Part shown: positions 25,235 through 36,119 of the stretch, in pieces | Layout: each line of letters begins with the position of its first letter | Numbering within the stretch: position 1 is the stretch's first letter | Source: Pardosa pseudoannulata | Lineage: Eukaryota > Arthropoda > Arachnida > Araneae > Lycosidae | Direction: 5' to 3' | Length of the DNA stretch: 64,000 nt | Assembly: GCA_032207245.1 (NCBI GenBank) | Contig: CM063505.1 | Location: 179,580,058-179,644,057, forward strand | The notes under the pieces: model-generated | What the model saw: only the letters and a program-made list of their open reading frames with translations | Told to the model about the DNA's origin: nothing | The model's database searches: none | Translations under genes and position numbers: made by a program

Positions 25235-28200
25235 GTAAGTATAAATTCCCGTAGTAAAATAAAATATGGTTCGTGATGTTACAGTTACAATAAGAAGAAA
25301 TGAAATCTACATTTCCGAGTAAGATTTTTAAATTCGATGCCGGATTGGATAAAAAGTTTAGACCTTTATATTCTCTTCTCAACATTCCATATATAAGTTA
25401 CCCATGAATTTATAACTTGGCATCATTCACGTTTTTTCTTTTATGTAAGTTTTAGCGGCTTATAATTTAAATTGTTAAGGAGGACAATTTTAAATGATTA
25501 GTTGATTTAAAGAAAAATCATATGATTAAAAGAATAAACAGTCAACTCAGAATCATAAAATACTTTCTTAAATGGGCAGTGAAGTTATAAACTGAAAAGA
25601 TTGAATTTTTTATCGAAAAGATAAACTGTGTAAGGAACAAATTGTTTCTGTGTAATCTGAACAATCTCTTACTATTCCAAACAATTCTTTCAGCACTTTT
25701 AAATTAATACAACATTTCTTAAAACTGTACAGATATTTACCTCAAATTTTTTAAAATTGTAAAATTTTATACCATATATTTCTAGTATTTTTTGTCATCT
25801 CTTTGAACTTAAAAATATTTAAAATGATTATAAAGAAATATTCTGTGTTATATCCTGAATAACAGAAGGTCTGAAGTATAAAGGAAGAAACACATAACAA
25901 AGTAGAATAAGATACATATACAGGAACAATTTTTATTTTTACACAGAACACTTTGGTGATGGTCTGAAGGAGTATTCTGCTCTTCTTTTAACATTGGCTT
26001 TAATTTCAGGTAAAAAACTTCTTCAAAGTGGAATTAAGCTTTATACGAGATTCAAACATATGCATGTATGTAGTAATGTGGAAAGGGTAAACACTCAATA
26101 AGTAGATATTTGTGAAGTACTTAGCCAAGGTTTGGGGAATTATCCCAAAACTGGATATAAGGAATTGTGAAGGATAAATGAGTCAACTCTTTTTTATCTC
26201 TAACTGAAGCACACACACACACACACATGTATATGTGTGTGCATTTTAACTGTTTGCATGATTTTGAAAAGCTGAGAAATTAACAAGTTTGTATCATGTT
26301 AGTAAAACCAGCTACCTTCTGAAGTAATACACCCAAAACATTTCTGCTTATTGTTTTAAAAGGCAGAAATGTTTTGCCTTTGTGTTGAAAACATGTTTTC
26401 CGTATTGAAACCAATAATAAAGTTTAACATCATCATATGAGCCAATCCACACATTTTCATCTGGTCATTTGGCCACTTAACAGTTTTATAGAATATCAGG
26501 AACAGATGCATTATAAACGCCAGTCCCGCCCGCCATGTTTTTTTGGTGACCAACAGAAAAACGCGTGTTTTGAAAAATCGCCAAGTAGAAAAACATGGAG
26601 GCATTACACGTTTTCTGAAAGATGAAATAAAAAAAAAATTTGGGTGGCGGTAACATAGCATATTTGAAACACAACATTAACAAAACTAAACTTTAAAGGG
26701 TAAAAAAGACAGATTAATAATTTAAAGCATTATTAAAATAAAATTAGCATACTAATTACCATTTTTTACGTAAATTAAAAATTAAATAACAGATTAGTAA
26801 TATTTATGATATATATACATCAACAGAATAAACACAATATATAGCATTTTAATAAGCACTAATAATATAAAAAATCCAACATGTGAGGGGGGTCCCCCCT
26901 CACCCCCCCTTGTAATAAAAGAAATACAAAATAAATTTAATAACAGATGGAAATTGGAAAGGTTAGCGCTACAAACATTCTTCAACACTCCTACCTCCAT
27001 TAAAAAAAAAAATAAAAAATAAATAAATAAACACTTCAGATTCGGAATACACACACTTGTAGTTTAGAATGAAATGTAACATCCACCTCACACCTAAGAA
27101 TATCCTGATATTTTTTAACAATATCAAAAATAGAACCGAAATAACTACACCTGCCATAATTAAATTACTAAATCCCAGAAAATAAGAACAAAATGAAAAT
27201 GTTCCAAACCAAAACACCCTGTTTGATTTAGAATATCCTGATACTTTTTAAAAATTTCAAAAATAGTAAGAACCAAAATAATTTCACTCGTCATTACTAA
27301 ATTAACTAAATCTCAGAAAATAAGAACAAAACTAAAATGTTCCAAACCAAAGCATCTTGTTTGGTTTAGAATATCCTGATACTTTTTAACAATTTCAAAA
27401 ATAGTAACTGAAATGACTTCATCCGTCATAACTAAATTAACTAAATCCCAGAAAATGATAAGAACAAAAACAAAATTACTTACTAAATCCTAGAGAAGGA
27501 TAAGAACAAAAAAATACAACCTGACCTAGGCGACTGTAAACCAAAAGAACAGCTAAGATGCAAATTTCTCGAATACTGATGGGTACTGACGTCAGAAATT
27601 ATGTGCACCAGTGGGGTGCAATAACACATTAGAGCTGCCATACCCTGCCACTAAAGTCAAAGCAAACACACTAACCCACTCATCGTCCCATAAAATCACC
27701 AGAAGATCGCCAAATTTGACGATAAAAAAACACAGCGTCTATAATGCATCTGTACCGAATATCAAGTTAGAGCAGTTTTCAACATGTTCTTAAAAAAAAA
27801 ATAAGAAAAATAATTGAAATTCTTGATAAGTTTGAGAAATAGTTTTGTGTAGGTTCAATGCACCTGGCAGAAGAGATTTTAACTCCAATGAGGTTTGCAG
27901 ATGATCCATCTCATTTCTAATCATGTATATGCACATTTGTAAATGGAATATAACATCTTGAAGATTAATATTTTTATCAACTATTTCATGGTGAATGATA
28001 ATGATAATATATAAATAATAACAGTACTAGTAATAAACTATTAATCAGATCACATTCAATTTCATTTTATATATTATCATCAAATAAAATCTTGATTTAA
28101 CCCTTTATATAAAAAATTTTCTGCTTTTTTCTAAACCTAGTCTGTTACATCATTTTAAATCGACTAGTTGAAAATTAAAAAAACACTCTCAACATAGCTG

Positions 28201-31200
28201 TAGAAGCTTTTGCTAAAAATCACTGCGATTTTGTTGAGTATGTTATTATTATACTTTTTAATTTTATCTATTTGACTTTGCCAACATTTAACATTTGTTT
28301 AGCTGTTAACATTTTAAGTATATTCATCTTCAAAAAACAATAGCCTTTAAATGGTAAACTTTTTGGACAATTTCAAAATAAGAGATAAACTGTTTTTAGA
28401 GAATCTTGTTTTAGATTCTGCCTGTTTTTCGTATGATGTCAATTTAAGGTCAACATCTTAGTCTTTTGAGTCTAACAAGTTTAAAAGATGTGCTGATGTA
28501 ATTGGCATCTCATAATGATTGCAGCTTGCCTAAAGCTTTGCAGATTTTTTATTTATAAAATACTTGATCACTTGCAAAATTTTTTCTTTGACAATTGGCT
28601 AATTTAAATCATTTGCAAGAAGAAAGTTATTTACATAAAATAATTCATAAAAATTTTTTAAAAAAGAAAACACTAAAATTTATCTTTAACGGGAAAACAA
28701 ACAAAAAAATTTGGTTTGGTTTGGAGTTCTATGGTCTACTTTTTGCAACACGAGGGCTAATGAGACCGGGACCTACAACTTAAAGTCGATTCCAAATGGC
28801 TATGAATATCCATGCTACTGTGGGATTTGAACCCATAAACTCCGGTACCGGAGGCCAGCACCCTAACCAATCGGCAATCGCAAAAAAGTTTGGTTTACAC
28901 CATATGTCAATTCTGTTGGAAACCATCAATCTTGATGGTTTAACTTCCATTTAGAGAGTTAGTTAACAAGTGAAGCTACAATATTCAGCTGAAATCAAAT
29001 CTTGTTTTATTATGGGGGAAAATATGGGCTATGAGGGTAGAAAAAAAATACTATGAAAAGGATCAAAGTGTAAGAGTTCACTATCACAGTAAAAATATTT
29101 GGAAGTACCAGTGTTATAATTGAAATAGTTTTGGACATTTTAAATGTATCTTACCAATAGCACAGTTAGAATTACTATCTGGAAAGGGATAAATGCCAAA
29201 CTGTAGATTAATGTAAGAACTCTCATAGTGAAGGTATTATTGAATTAACCCTTTTGTGGGACATTTATTTCTCACTCCACGTTTCCAAACTTTCAAAACA
29301 GAGCTGCTAATTTTATTCAGTCAATCAAACAATTGATGATAGTGCAAAACCAAAGCGAGAATCAGTCTTCCTGTCGTTTCAATAACAAGACCAATATATT
29401 AGAATGGGCTTTGCACTTCTCACAGATGTATTTTGTAAGATCGTATAGGTGGGAAGTAATCTTCCCATAGCCCACAAAAGGGTTAAAGGTTGTTGTACCA
29501 AAGCTATAATAAAGAAATTAGTACTTCACTAAACCATCATTAGTTTCCAAAATGCTATTGGCAAAGGTTGCTAGTTCATAGTTGTCTGAAAAAAAGTACA
29601 TTAGTTGCTAGTATATAGTTTGAGTATCAATTTTGAGTATCTCATTCCTAGATACCTGCTAAGCTAGACTATGTGTGTCATTTCAGAAATTATTTTTACT
29701 CTAAAATCTATGTTTTGAATTGTTGTTAACTAAAATATGTTAAGAATAAAATACTAGATAGCATTATCACTTATATAGTTATTAAGATATTAATAAATCA
29801 TATATTTCCAAATATAAGCCCATCCATGTATAAACCGAGAGTGTGATTTTTCTTAAAAAATTACCTAAGTTAAAAACTTGTATAGAAGCTAAAATGAAAA
29901 AAAAATCAACTTCTGGAACTTTCAAATACGTCATCAAAAAGCCAAATATGTTTCCCAAACAGGCGAAATGGGGGAAATATTTTCCAATCAAATTGCTGTG
30001 AAGTAAAATGCTGGACAAATGCTTCCCAAACTTTTTTTTACCTCAGCATCAAATTTTAGTGCCACGAAGGTAAAGGATTGGTTGCTAGCCATGTGGCCAA
30101 TTATATTTTTAATTAATGACAATGGTTTTAACTATGGTAATCATATCTGGAAGTAGCATTTTTTCATAAATTTCTAATACCTAGTGGTGCATGAGGACAT
30201 TTTCATAAATTTAGCAGTATAAACTATAAAAATTTTAAAAGTACTATTTTTGGTGATTTATTGGTTGCTTTTGGCTTATGTAGTATGTTTTTTATAAAGT
30301 TAGTTGATCCACTACAGATATAGTATTGCCCTTTTGATGAGATTATAACACAAATATGAGTCATTATAAATTTATTTAAAAAAAGTTTTGTTTTTCCACA
30401 TTTCAGAATTTTTGTAAATTTTATTTATTTTTTGCCATTATGTATTTTTTTCATTATTTTTTGCTTTGAAAAAACCATATCATTAATCTTTGCCAATTTG
30501 GCAACTTTTTGTCACCAATGTTAAAAAAGTTGCCAAGACAAACATCTGTTATATCTGTTCCATGGATTTGTATATAAGCTGATCCCCTATTATAGGTTTA
30601 TAAAAATACAAAATATTTCGGAGTATGTGAGGCGTTGTTATAAAAAGGAAACTCTAAATCTTCAAGATTTAGAAAAATAAACATTTAATAGAGGTTAAAC
30701 CAAACAACAAAGAGATCTTCTCTAGCACACTACATACGATGGAAAATTCCTGGCAGAGATGAAAACAGAAGTAGTAGTAGAAGTTGTAGTAGTTACAAAC
30801 GTGGCATTTAAAAAAGACAATAGATGTTGCTACAGGAGTGTCCCCCCAGTGAAAAGGGAGAACAACAAAGGATTCTTAAAGAAAAAGATTTTGTACTCAA
30901 GATCAATGAGAATAACAAAATTCTCAGCTTTTACACAGAAATGTACAGTAATTTTCCTCTGAGTTTTATGAGCAAAAAAATTATGTAACAAAAGGTCACA
31001 TATTTGTATTGTTTTGCCAACAAAGTAATCATTTCCGATTTTCAAAAACATAAAAATTAAACTTTTATTTTTTTTATATTATGAAACTGTACGTATAATA
31101 ATCTTAAAAAAAAAAAAAAGACAACCAAAATCTTACCCCTGTAAGATGGGCTTTATTGTTTATTAATATCTTAAATATTGATATTCTTCAATTATTAATG

Positions 31201-34200
31201 TTCATTAAGTATCATTAATATTGTTATTAAACAGTAAATTTTGCTCTTCCCGATATATCCCCTGTCACCAATACTGTTTTACCTCTGTACTCCATTGTGT
31301 TGATCGCTATAAAACATTCTGAATATATCAATATAAAGCAACCCAGTACCTCCCAGTACTGCATTTGTTTGATAATTGGTTCACATATTTACCCATGTAC
31401 GTTATAAATGCACAAACCAGAATACGTCTGTGGTAGTATATCCCAATATATCCTGATGAATTCATATGATGCAGCTGTATAAAAACCAAAAATTTACAGA
31501 GATGGACTTGATTAGTGTCTTGTGTATGCACCTGTTACTGCCTTATACTATTGGGATTTATGAAACATATTGATAGTTGCTGCATGATCAGTAAAATTTT
31601 TGCATATTGATATTTCTGAATAGCTTGATCATAATAGCTGATGTTGATATGTCTTGATAACTTGCTGCTTTCTCATTCATATCTTTTGTTAATATCAGAT
31701 GTTATGGTGTTTAAGGTAAATATCTAGATACTGTTATTCTTTAAAAATGGAGATATCTATTCACTCCTAGTTTAAAGTAGCATCTTGGTATATCAACTAA
31801 GGGATATATCATGAAATTGAATTTCTGATAATATCCAGCCCTACTGGGAGGGGCATGACCACCTCCCCCCCCCATTGGAAATCTGCTGCAATTGAAAGAG
31901 CTTTCGGTTATATTCACTATGAAAATTAAAACTATTTGTTATCTGAAAGACCAACTAAGCAGACACATGTATTATAAAATTAGAAGCATTTGCATGTTAA
32001 TAAATAAATTGATTTAATAAATGAAGAAAATATACAGGAACAGAAAGAAAAATATTTAAACAAATGAAGAAAATGATAGAATAGATACAGATAATTGGTG
32101 CAGTTCAGTAAAATTGTCATCCTTCTACAATTCCTGTGATTAATAAGTGAATTCGAATAAATTTATTCTGCATTAATTAAATTAAAAGTTGTTTCAAATT
32201 TCAGTTTTCTAGGTTTTGTTTTAATTTTCTAATTTTATTAGATAACTACCAAATTTAAAAATGGTAACTAAAATTTCATTCAAGGGCTAACAACTCTTTA
32301 AAATTTTATTTTGCAGATGTTGAAGATGTAACTGCTGGTCATCTTACCAGAACACCTCATAACTTATCTTGTTATCACTGTAATTCTTTGACTGATGGGG
32401 ATTCATGTCGATATCTCCAGCTTAATAATGCTGCAACTCAGGCTTGCAAATCAAATCAGATGTTTTGTTCGGTATGAATTTTTCTCTTTTTTTATGTGCT
32501 ATCAGAGCAGTTATTTTACAATGTAATGTTTACTAGGTTCTGTATCTCAAGCTGACTCTTGTTATCATCATTATATAGTACTGTAATAAAGATTAGAAAA
32601 TAAAATTTTTTAATTTACAGTTAAAAATCTTACATAAATATATTTTACAAAATTATAAAGCTATAGTCATTCTTGCCTCATTAAACCAGTTGTGCTACGC
32701 TTTCTATTACTGTACATGTAAGATCATTCTTGAATTCTTAAACTGTATGATGTTAAAATCTTCTAATGGCTAGGTATGAATTAGAAGTTCACCTAAAGAT
32801 TGCTGTGACATATTTAAAATTAGGAGGTAAAGGATCAGTTACGTCTTGAGATAAATACAAGGACAATTCTTAGCATGTTTTGAACGTGGTGAGGAAAAAT
32901 AATTTACATTTTAAATTTTAATTAAATTCATGCCGTCTTTATAAATTTCACAATTTTACACTAACTTATCTAGATTACTGCCTCTGTCAGTTTGATAATC
33001 GCAGCACTATACCAAGTGGCTAATGATATTTTTATTTAGATGCTAACGACAATAGTTTCCACTGTTGTAACCCTATACAAAGATAACATTTTCATAAATC
33101 TAAGTAATGTAAGATAAAAGAAAAAAGAAATGCTATGTTTGGCAATTTATCGATTCCTTCCGGCTTATGTAGAATTATGTTTATTAGAAGATTAGAAGAC
33201 AATCCACTACCATTATAGTACTTTTGTTTTGTAGTAATTATAATAATAATGGGAGTCATTTTAAATTTATTTTTCAATTTTTGTGTTTTGTCTCAATACA
33301 AAATTTTTGTAAACTTCATTTACTTTTTGGCACTATGCATTTTCTCTGTTGTTCTTTACTTAAAAAAAAAAAAAACAGTTTCATTAATTTTCTCTGATTT
33401 GGCGACTTTGCATTACCAAGGGCAAGAAATGTCGCCAAATACTACATGTATTTCATCTGTTCCATGGATCTGTATATAAGCCCCCCCCCACTTCAAGTTT
33501 TTAAAAAACCTTAAAGCTTCTCAGATTATACACAGTATTTATACATTATTCTGCCATTTTGTTTTTAAAGTTGATTTTTAGTAAGTTGCATTTATCAGAA
33601 TCAGTTGGCAATGGAGGCATGTAATATATCTCTTTCATATGGAGAAGTGAAGTGCAAGTAAGATTTTTGTCAACTTAAAAATTGGCTACTGTTTTATTCA
33701 TATAATATACAATCCCTTTAAACAATTTGAAATGTTAATTCTTTTGACATGACAAAAAGGGTGCTCAAACCATTTTTCTAAATGATGAAAGTTTCTTTCT
33801 TTTACGTGTAAATTTAAATTAATTTTCTTTAAATTTTCTCATACCAATTTTACAATATAGTATATGCATACAAAATTAATAAGTTGTGGTATTAATTACA
33901 GTTAACTCCATAACTTTAACTTTACCATGTGAATTTACAGATGTCAAATAACCCTTTTTTGGCTCTTTTTGATATTTTGAGGCATTATTGCTGTAATTCG
34001 TGAAATTTTTTCCCTAGCATTACCAACTAGTCATTGCTTGTTATCGTTACTATTTTTTAATAACTCTTTGGTGCAGTATTTCTTATTTTTATTTATGTAA
34101 TCTATTGTTTATCTTATATTGCTTATTCTTTAGCCTGATTATTTTTACTTAAAGTAGGAATTTGTTAGTTCCAGTAATTGAGAATATTCACAGTTCTAGA

Positions 34201-36110
34201 CAGATTTTAATTCTGATTATGCAATAGCTATATAAATATTTTCATTCCCCCCTCCATAAATCAAACTTTATTTTGGCTATTACTTCATAATTTTATCAAT
34301 TTAATTTTGCCTTTCTTTCCCAGGGAAAATATTAGACATCAGATTTTGATTTAAAAAAAAATTCTCTAATTAGGTTAAAATTTTGTGTTTATTTACTAGG
34401 TTTAAGTGAAACATAGAAGTCACATCTTGTGGGGATAGCTTTAAAAAATGAGGAAAGAAAATTGTATATTATGAGGGTTGTACAGAAAAAGATGAATGGC
34501 TGAGGTAAAGCAAAGGGGAAATGTAGATAAAGGTAGAATACTGAAGTTGTAGCAACATGTATAATTGATAACAAATGCTTATTTTGCAGCATTTTCCTTT
34601 TTCCCCCCATTTTTTTTGGGGGGGAAGGGGGAGTGTAGGTAGACTTTCTTGGCAGTTTTAATGAGGAATTTATCTATATAGGTTTTGGTATTATTACATT
34701 CTTTAATATTTTTTCTTCTTTCTAAACCTGCAAGTCACCTAATGGGCAAAGCATGCTAGTCAAAATTGGGGTGTGTGATCAGTGTAACATGTTTTTATCC
34801 CCATGGAAAAATATCTTACGTGTGAAAATTCTTCTTCTAAAACTTACAATTTGACAAACTTATTTTTTTGAATTCTAAACTTAAGAATTTGAGGATTAAT
34901 CCTGAATATGCAGTACCTGCCAATTTGTTTTCAAATAATAGCTAAAATAAAACCTTAGTTAAACCTTATGTGACAAATACAGTATGACTAACATAATTTG
35001 TAAGTATACAAATAAAAAGAGCACATTTATATGATAAAAAAATATTAATAATTTGATTTTTTACTTTTTTTTTATATTGCTATTATTTTATCTCTTTCAT
35101 TTAACACTTATGTGAAGTGGTGAGTTACAGTTTTGCTGTGCAGAGTGATGCAGAAAAAAAAAAAAAAATTATTTTCAGCAATGTTAATATTTATTATGGG
35201 GTGTTTTTCATAAATGATAGTTGGGATTCTTGAATTATTTTTATTTTACATGGTAGCTATTGTTATTTATTGATATATTGTTATATATTGATATTTATAT
35301 GGTAGATATTGTTATTTAACTTGTCAGAATATTAATTAAAGAATGATTAACACTAGACAATATCAGAATGAATGCTTTGTTGCTTGAATATTTATATACA
35401 CTTGAATTTAGAAGAGTTGATTTCTAACATATATTGGCTGACAAATGGTTGAATGGTTAGGGCCTTATGGCATGGATGTTAGTAGTCGTTCGGAATCGGC
35501 TTTACTCAGTTGGTTCCAGTCTCATTAGCCCTTGTGTAGTATCTGGCTATAGTGCTCCAAACTAAACTAACATGTATTGTAAATTTTAAGCCCCCCCCTT
35601 TCTCATTTGTTTAAAAATATTTTTGCAAGTAAACTTGAAAAATAATAAAGAAAATAGCTTAAATATTGTGTATTTTATTTTGGGTTATTATTGTAATGCT
35701 GGTATATGATTTTTAAGCTGTCACTTAGAATTTATTTCTTTTTAAATATGCAATATTACAATAGTTTCTTATTTTTATTTTATAGTATTTTCTAAATGTA
35801 TTCATTTTACTTTTCCCTTCAGGTAATTTTGTTTCAATATTCAACTGATTCTAGTGAATATCTTTTCTATTCTGTACAAAGGCACTGTGAAGAAACTTGT
35901 CAAGAAGGATGTAGTACTGTCGGAGAGCGCATAAAACTTTTTCTATGTCGATCATGTTGTAATGGATATTTATGTAACTATGGAAACATCGGTACAAAAA
36001 CTGCTTTGCCAAATAATTATTATATGTTTCTAATCATCAGTATGGCATTTTGCAGGTATTTCACTTTTTTACAGAATTTGAGATGCTATTTTTGGACTGA
36101 TTATTTTTAA
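25168..36110 (+). CDS. Ly6/uPAR three-finger domain protein, three exons, probable GPI anchor
   Basis: Join 25168-25234, 32317-32471, 35823-36110; 169 residues; intron phases 1 and 0; all borders GT/AG. Residues 1-22 are a signal peptide (MLPINSS then an uninterrupted Leu/Ile/Val/Thr core). The mature part has the Ly6/uPAR cysteine pattern: C41-x2-C44, C53, C66, C73, C96-x3-C100-x3-C104, C116-x2-C119-C120 and the closing C125-N126. An N-glycosylation sequon is at N38-L-S. After a short linker (YGNIGTKTALPNN) comes a hydrophobic segment at about 140-151, as in GPI-anchored family members. Arthropod proteins of this type act at the cell surface in channel regulation, septate junctions and barrier formation; I cannot assign this one to a named orthologue. 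The end is uncertain: after MAFC the frame runs 18 more polar/aromatic residues, and a CAG|GTATTT donor at 36055/36056 could lead to another exon. Confidence 0.85.
26213..26242. repeat. (CA)n/(TG)n microsatellite
   Basis: A short ACACAC run followed by TGTATATGTGTGTG, able to fold back on itself. Confidence 0.85.
26480..27779. mobile_element. 1.3-kb inverted-repeat element containing a tandem array
   Basis: The left end contains GAACAGATGCATTATAAACGC (26499-26520); the complement of the right end reads GTACAGATGCATTATAGACGC (27735-27755). Similarity continues outward to about 26480 and 27779. No transposase was seen; the middle holds the roughly 135-bp tandem repeat. It lies in intron 1 of the Ly6-type gene. 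Confidence 0.5.
27097..27500. repeat. ~135-bp tandem repeat, three units
   Basis: Units begin with AGAATATCCTGATA at 27097, 27230 and 27368 (periods 133 and 138). Each contains TTTCAAAAATAG-like sequence, TAAATTA plus CTAAATC, CAGAAAAT and AAGAACAAAA; the first two also carry TGTTCCAAACCAAA. The third unit is truncated. Units differ by substitutions and small indels. Confidence 0.85.
28711..28882 (-). mobile_element. SINE family 1, most complete copy (tRNA-derived)
   Basis: Reading the minus strand: GATTGCCGATTGGTTAGGGT (box A-like), GGTACCGGAG, then GGGTTCAAATCCCAC (box B-like), a body with GACTTTAAGTTGTAGGTCCC and GGTCTCATTAGCCCTCGTGT, and a tail AAACCAAACCAAA. Pol III boxes plus a simple A/C-rich tail identify a tRNA-derived SINE. 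Other copies are at 23.5, 35.5, 53.8 and 57.6 kb. Confidence 0.85.
29245..29486. mobile_element. TTAA-flanked MITE, copy 2 (piggyBac-like)
   Basis: 242 bp, TTAA at both ends, the same length and orientation as 6705-6946 and clearly homologous throughout (shared CTTTCAAAACAGAGCTGC, GTTTCAATAACAAGA, GGGAAGTAATCTTCCCATRG). The internal GGGAAG..CTTCCC is a small palindrome near the right end. Confidence 0.8.
30245..30600 (+). repeat. Dispersed repeat with terminal hairpin, copy 1
   Basis: Homologous over about 350 bp to 33135-33485 (shared GGCTTATGTAG, GATCCACTAC/AATCCACTAC, GAGTCATTxTAAATTTATTT, ATTTTTGTAAA, and CATCTGTTCCATGGAT plus CTGTATATAAGC-like). It contains a 13-14-bp hairpin stem, TTGGCAACTTTTT (30498-30510) against AAAAAAGTTGCCAA (30523-30536). 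Family not recognised. Confidence 0.7.
30601..32316 (+). other. 3' part of Ly6-type gene intron 1
   Basis: AT-rich, with short runs of poly-A (31108) and poly-C (31864-31872) and repeated TATATCAATAT-like motifs around 31320-31800. No coding region was seen. Confidence 0.4.
32317..32471 (+). CDS. Ly6-type gene exon 2 (first half of the three-finger domain)
   Basis: Acceptor ATTTTATTTTGCAG; donor GTATGA after TCG. It encodes residues 23-74, with LSCYHCNSLTDGDSC at the domain start and two further cysteines. There is no internal ATG near its start, so it is visible only as a spliced exon. Confidence 0.88.
33135..33485 (+). repeat. Dispersed repeat with terminal hairpin, copy 2
   Basis: Second diverged copy of the 30.2-kb repeat, in intron 2 of the Ly6-type gene and in the same orientation. 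The hairpin stem is TTTGGCGAC (33398-33406) against GTCGCCAAA (33431-33439), so one A-T pair of copy 1 is a G-C pair here. Confidence 0.7.
35446..35577 (+). mobile_element. SINE family 1 copy, head partly deleted
   Basis: Plus strand: GGTTGAATGGTTAGGG (box A-like), then a direct jump to GGCATGGATGTTAGTAGTCG, CGGAATCGGC, CCAGTCTCATTAGCCCTTGT and GTGCTCCAAACTAAACT. The box B segment is lost. It lies in intron 2 of the Ly6-type gene. Confidence 0.75.
35823..36110 (+). CDS. Ly6-type gene exon 3 (second half of the domain and C-terminus)
   Basis: Acceptor TTTTCCCTTCAG, phase 0. It encodes HCEETCQEGC, then LCRSCCNGYLCN, the diagnostic CC...CN end of Ly6 domains, then the hydrophobic tail and a TAA at 36108-36110. 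A donor-like CAG|GTATTT at 36055/36056 may end the exon earlier. Confidence 0.85.
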   Translation, partial: VILFQYSTDSSEYLFYSVQRHCEETCQEGCSTVGERIKLFLCRSCCNGYLCNYGNIGTKTALPNNYYMFLIISMAFCRYFTFLQNLRCYFWTDYF

Positions 36111-36113
36111 TAT

Positions 36114-36119
36114 AATAAA
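36114..36119 (+). terminator. Candidate polyadenylation signal AATAAA
   Basis: AATAAA four bases after the TAA of the Ly6-type gene. The position supports a terminal exon here, but the motif is common in AT-rich DNA. Confidence 0.3.
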
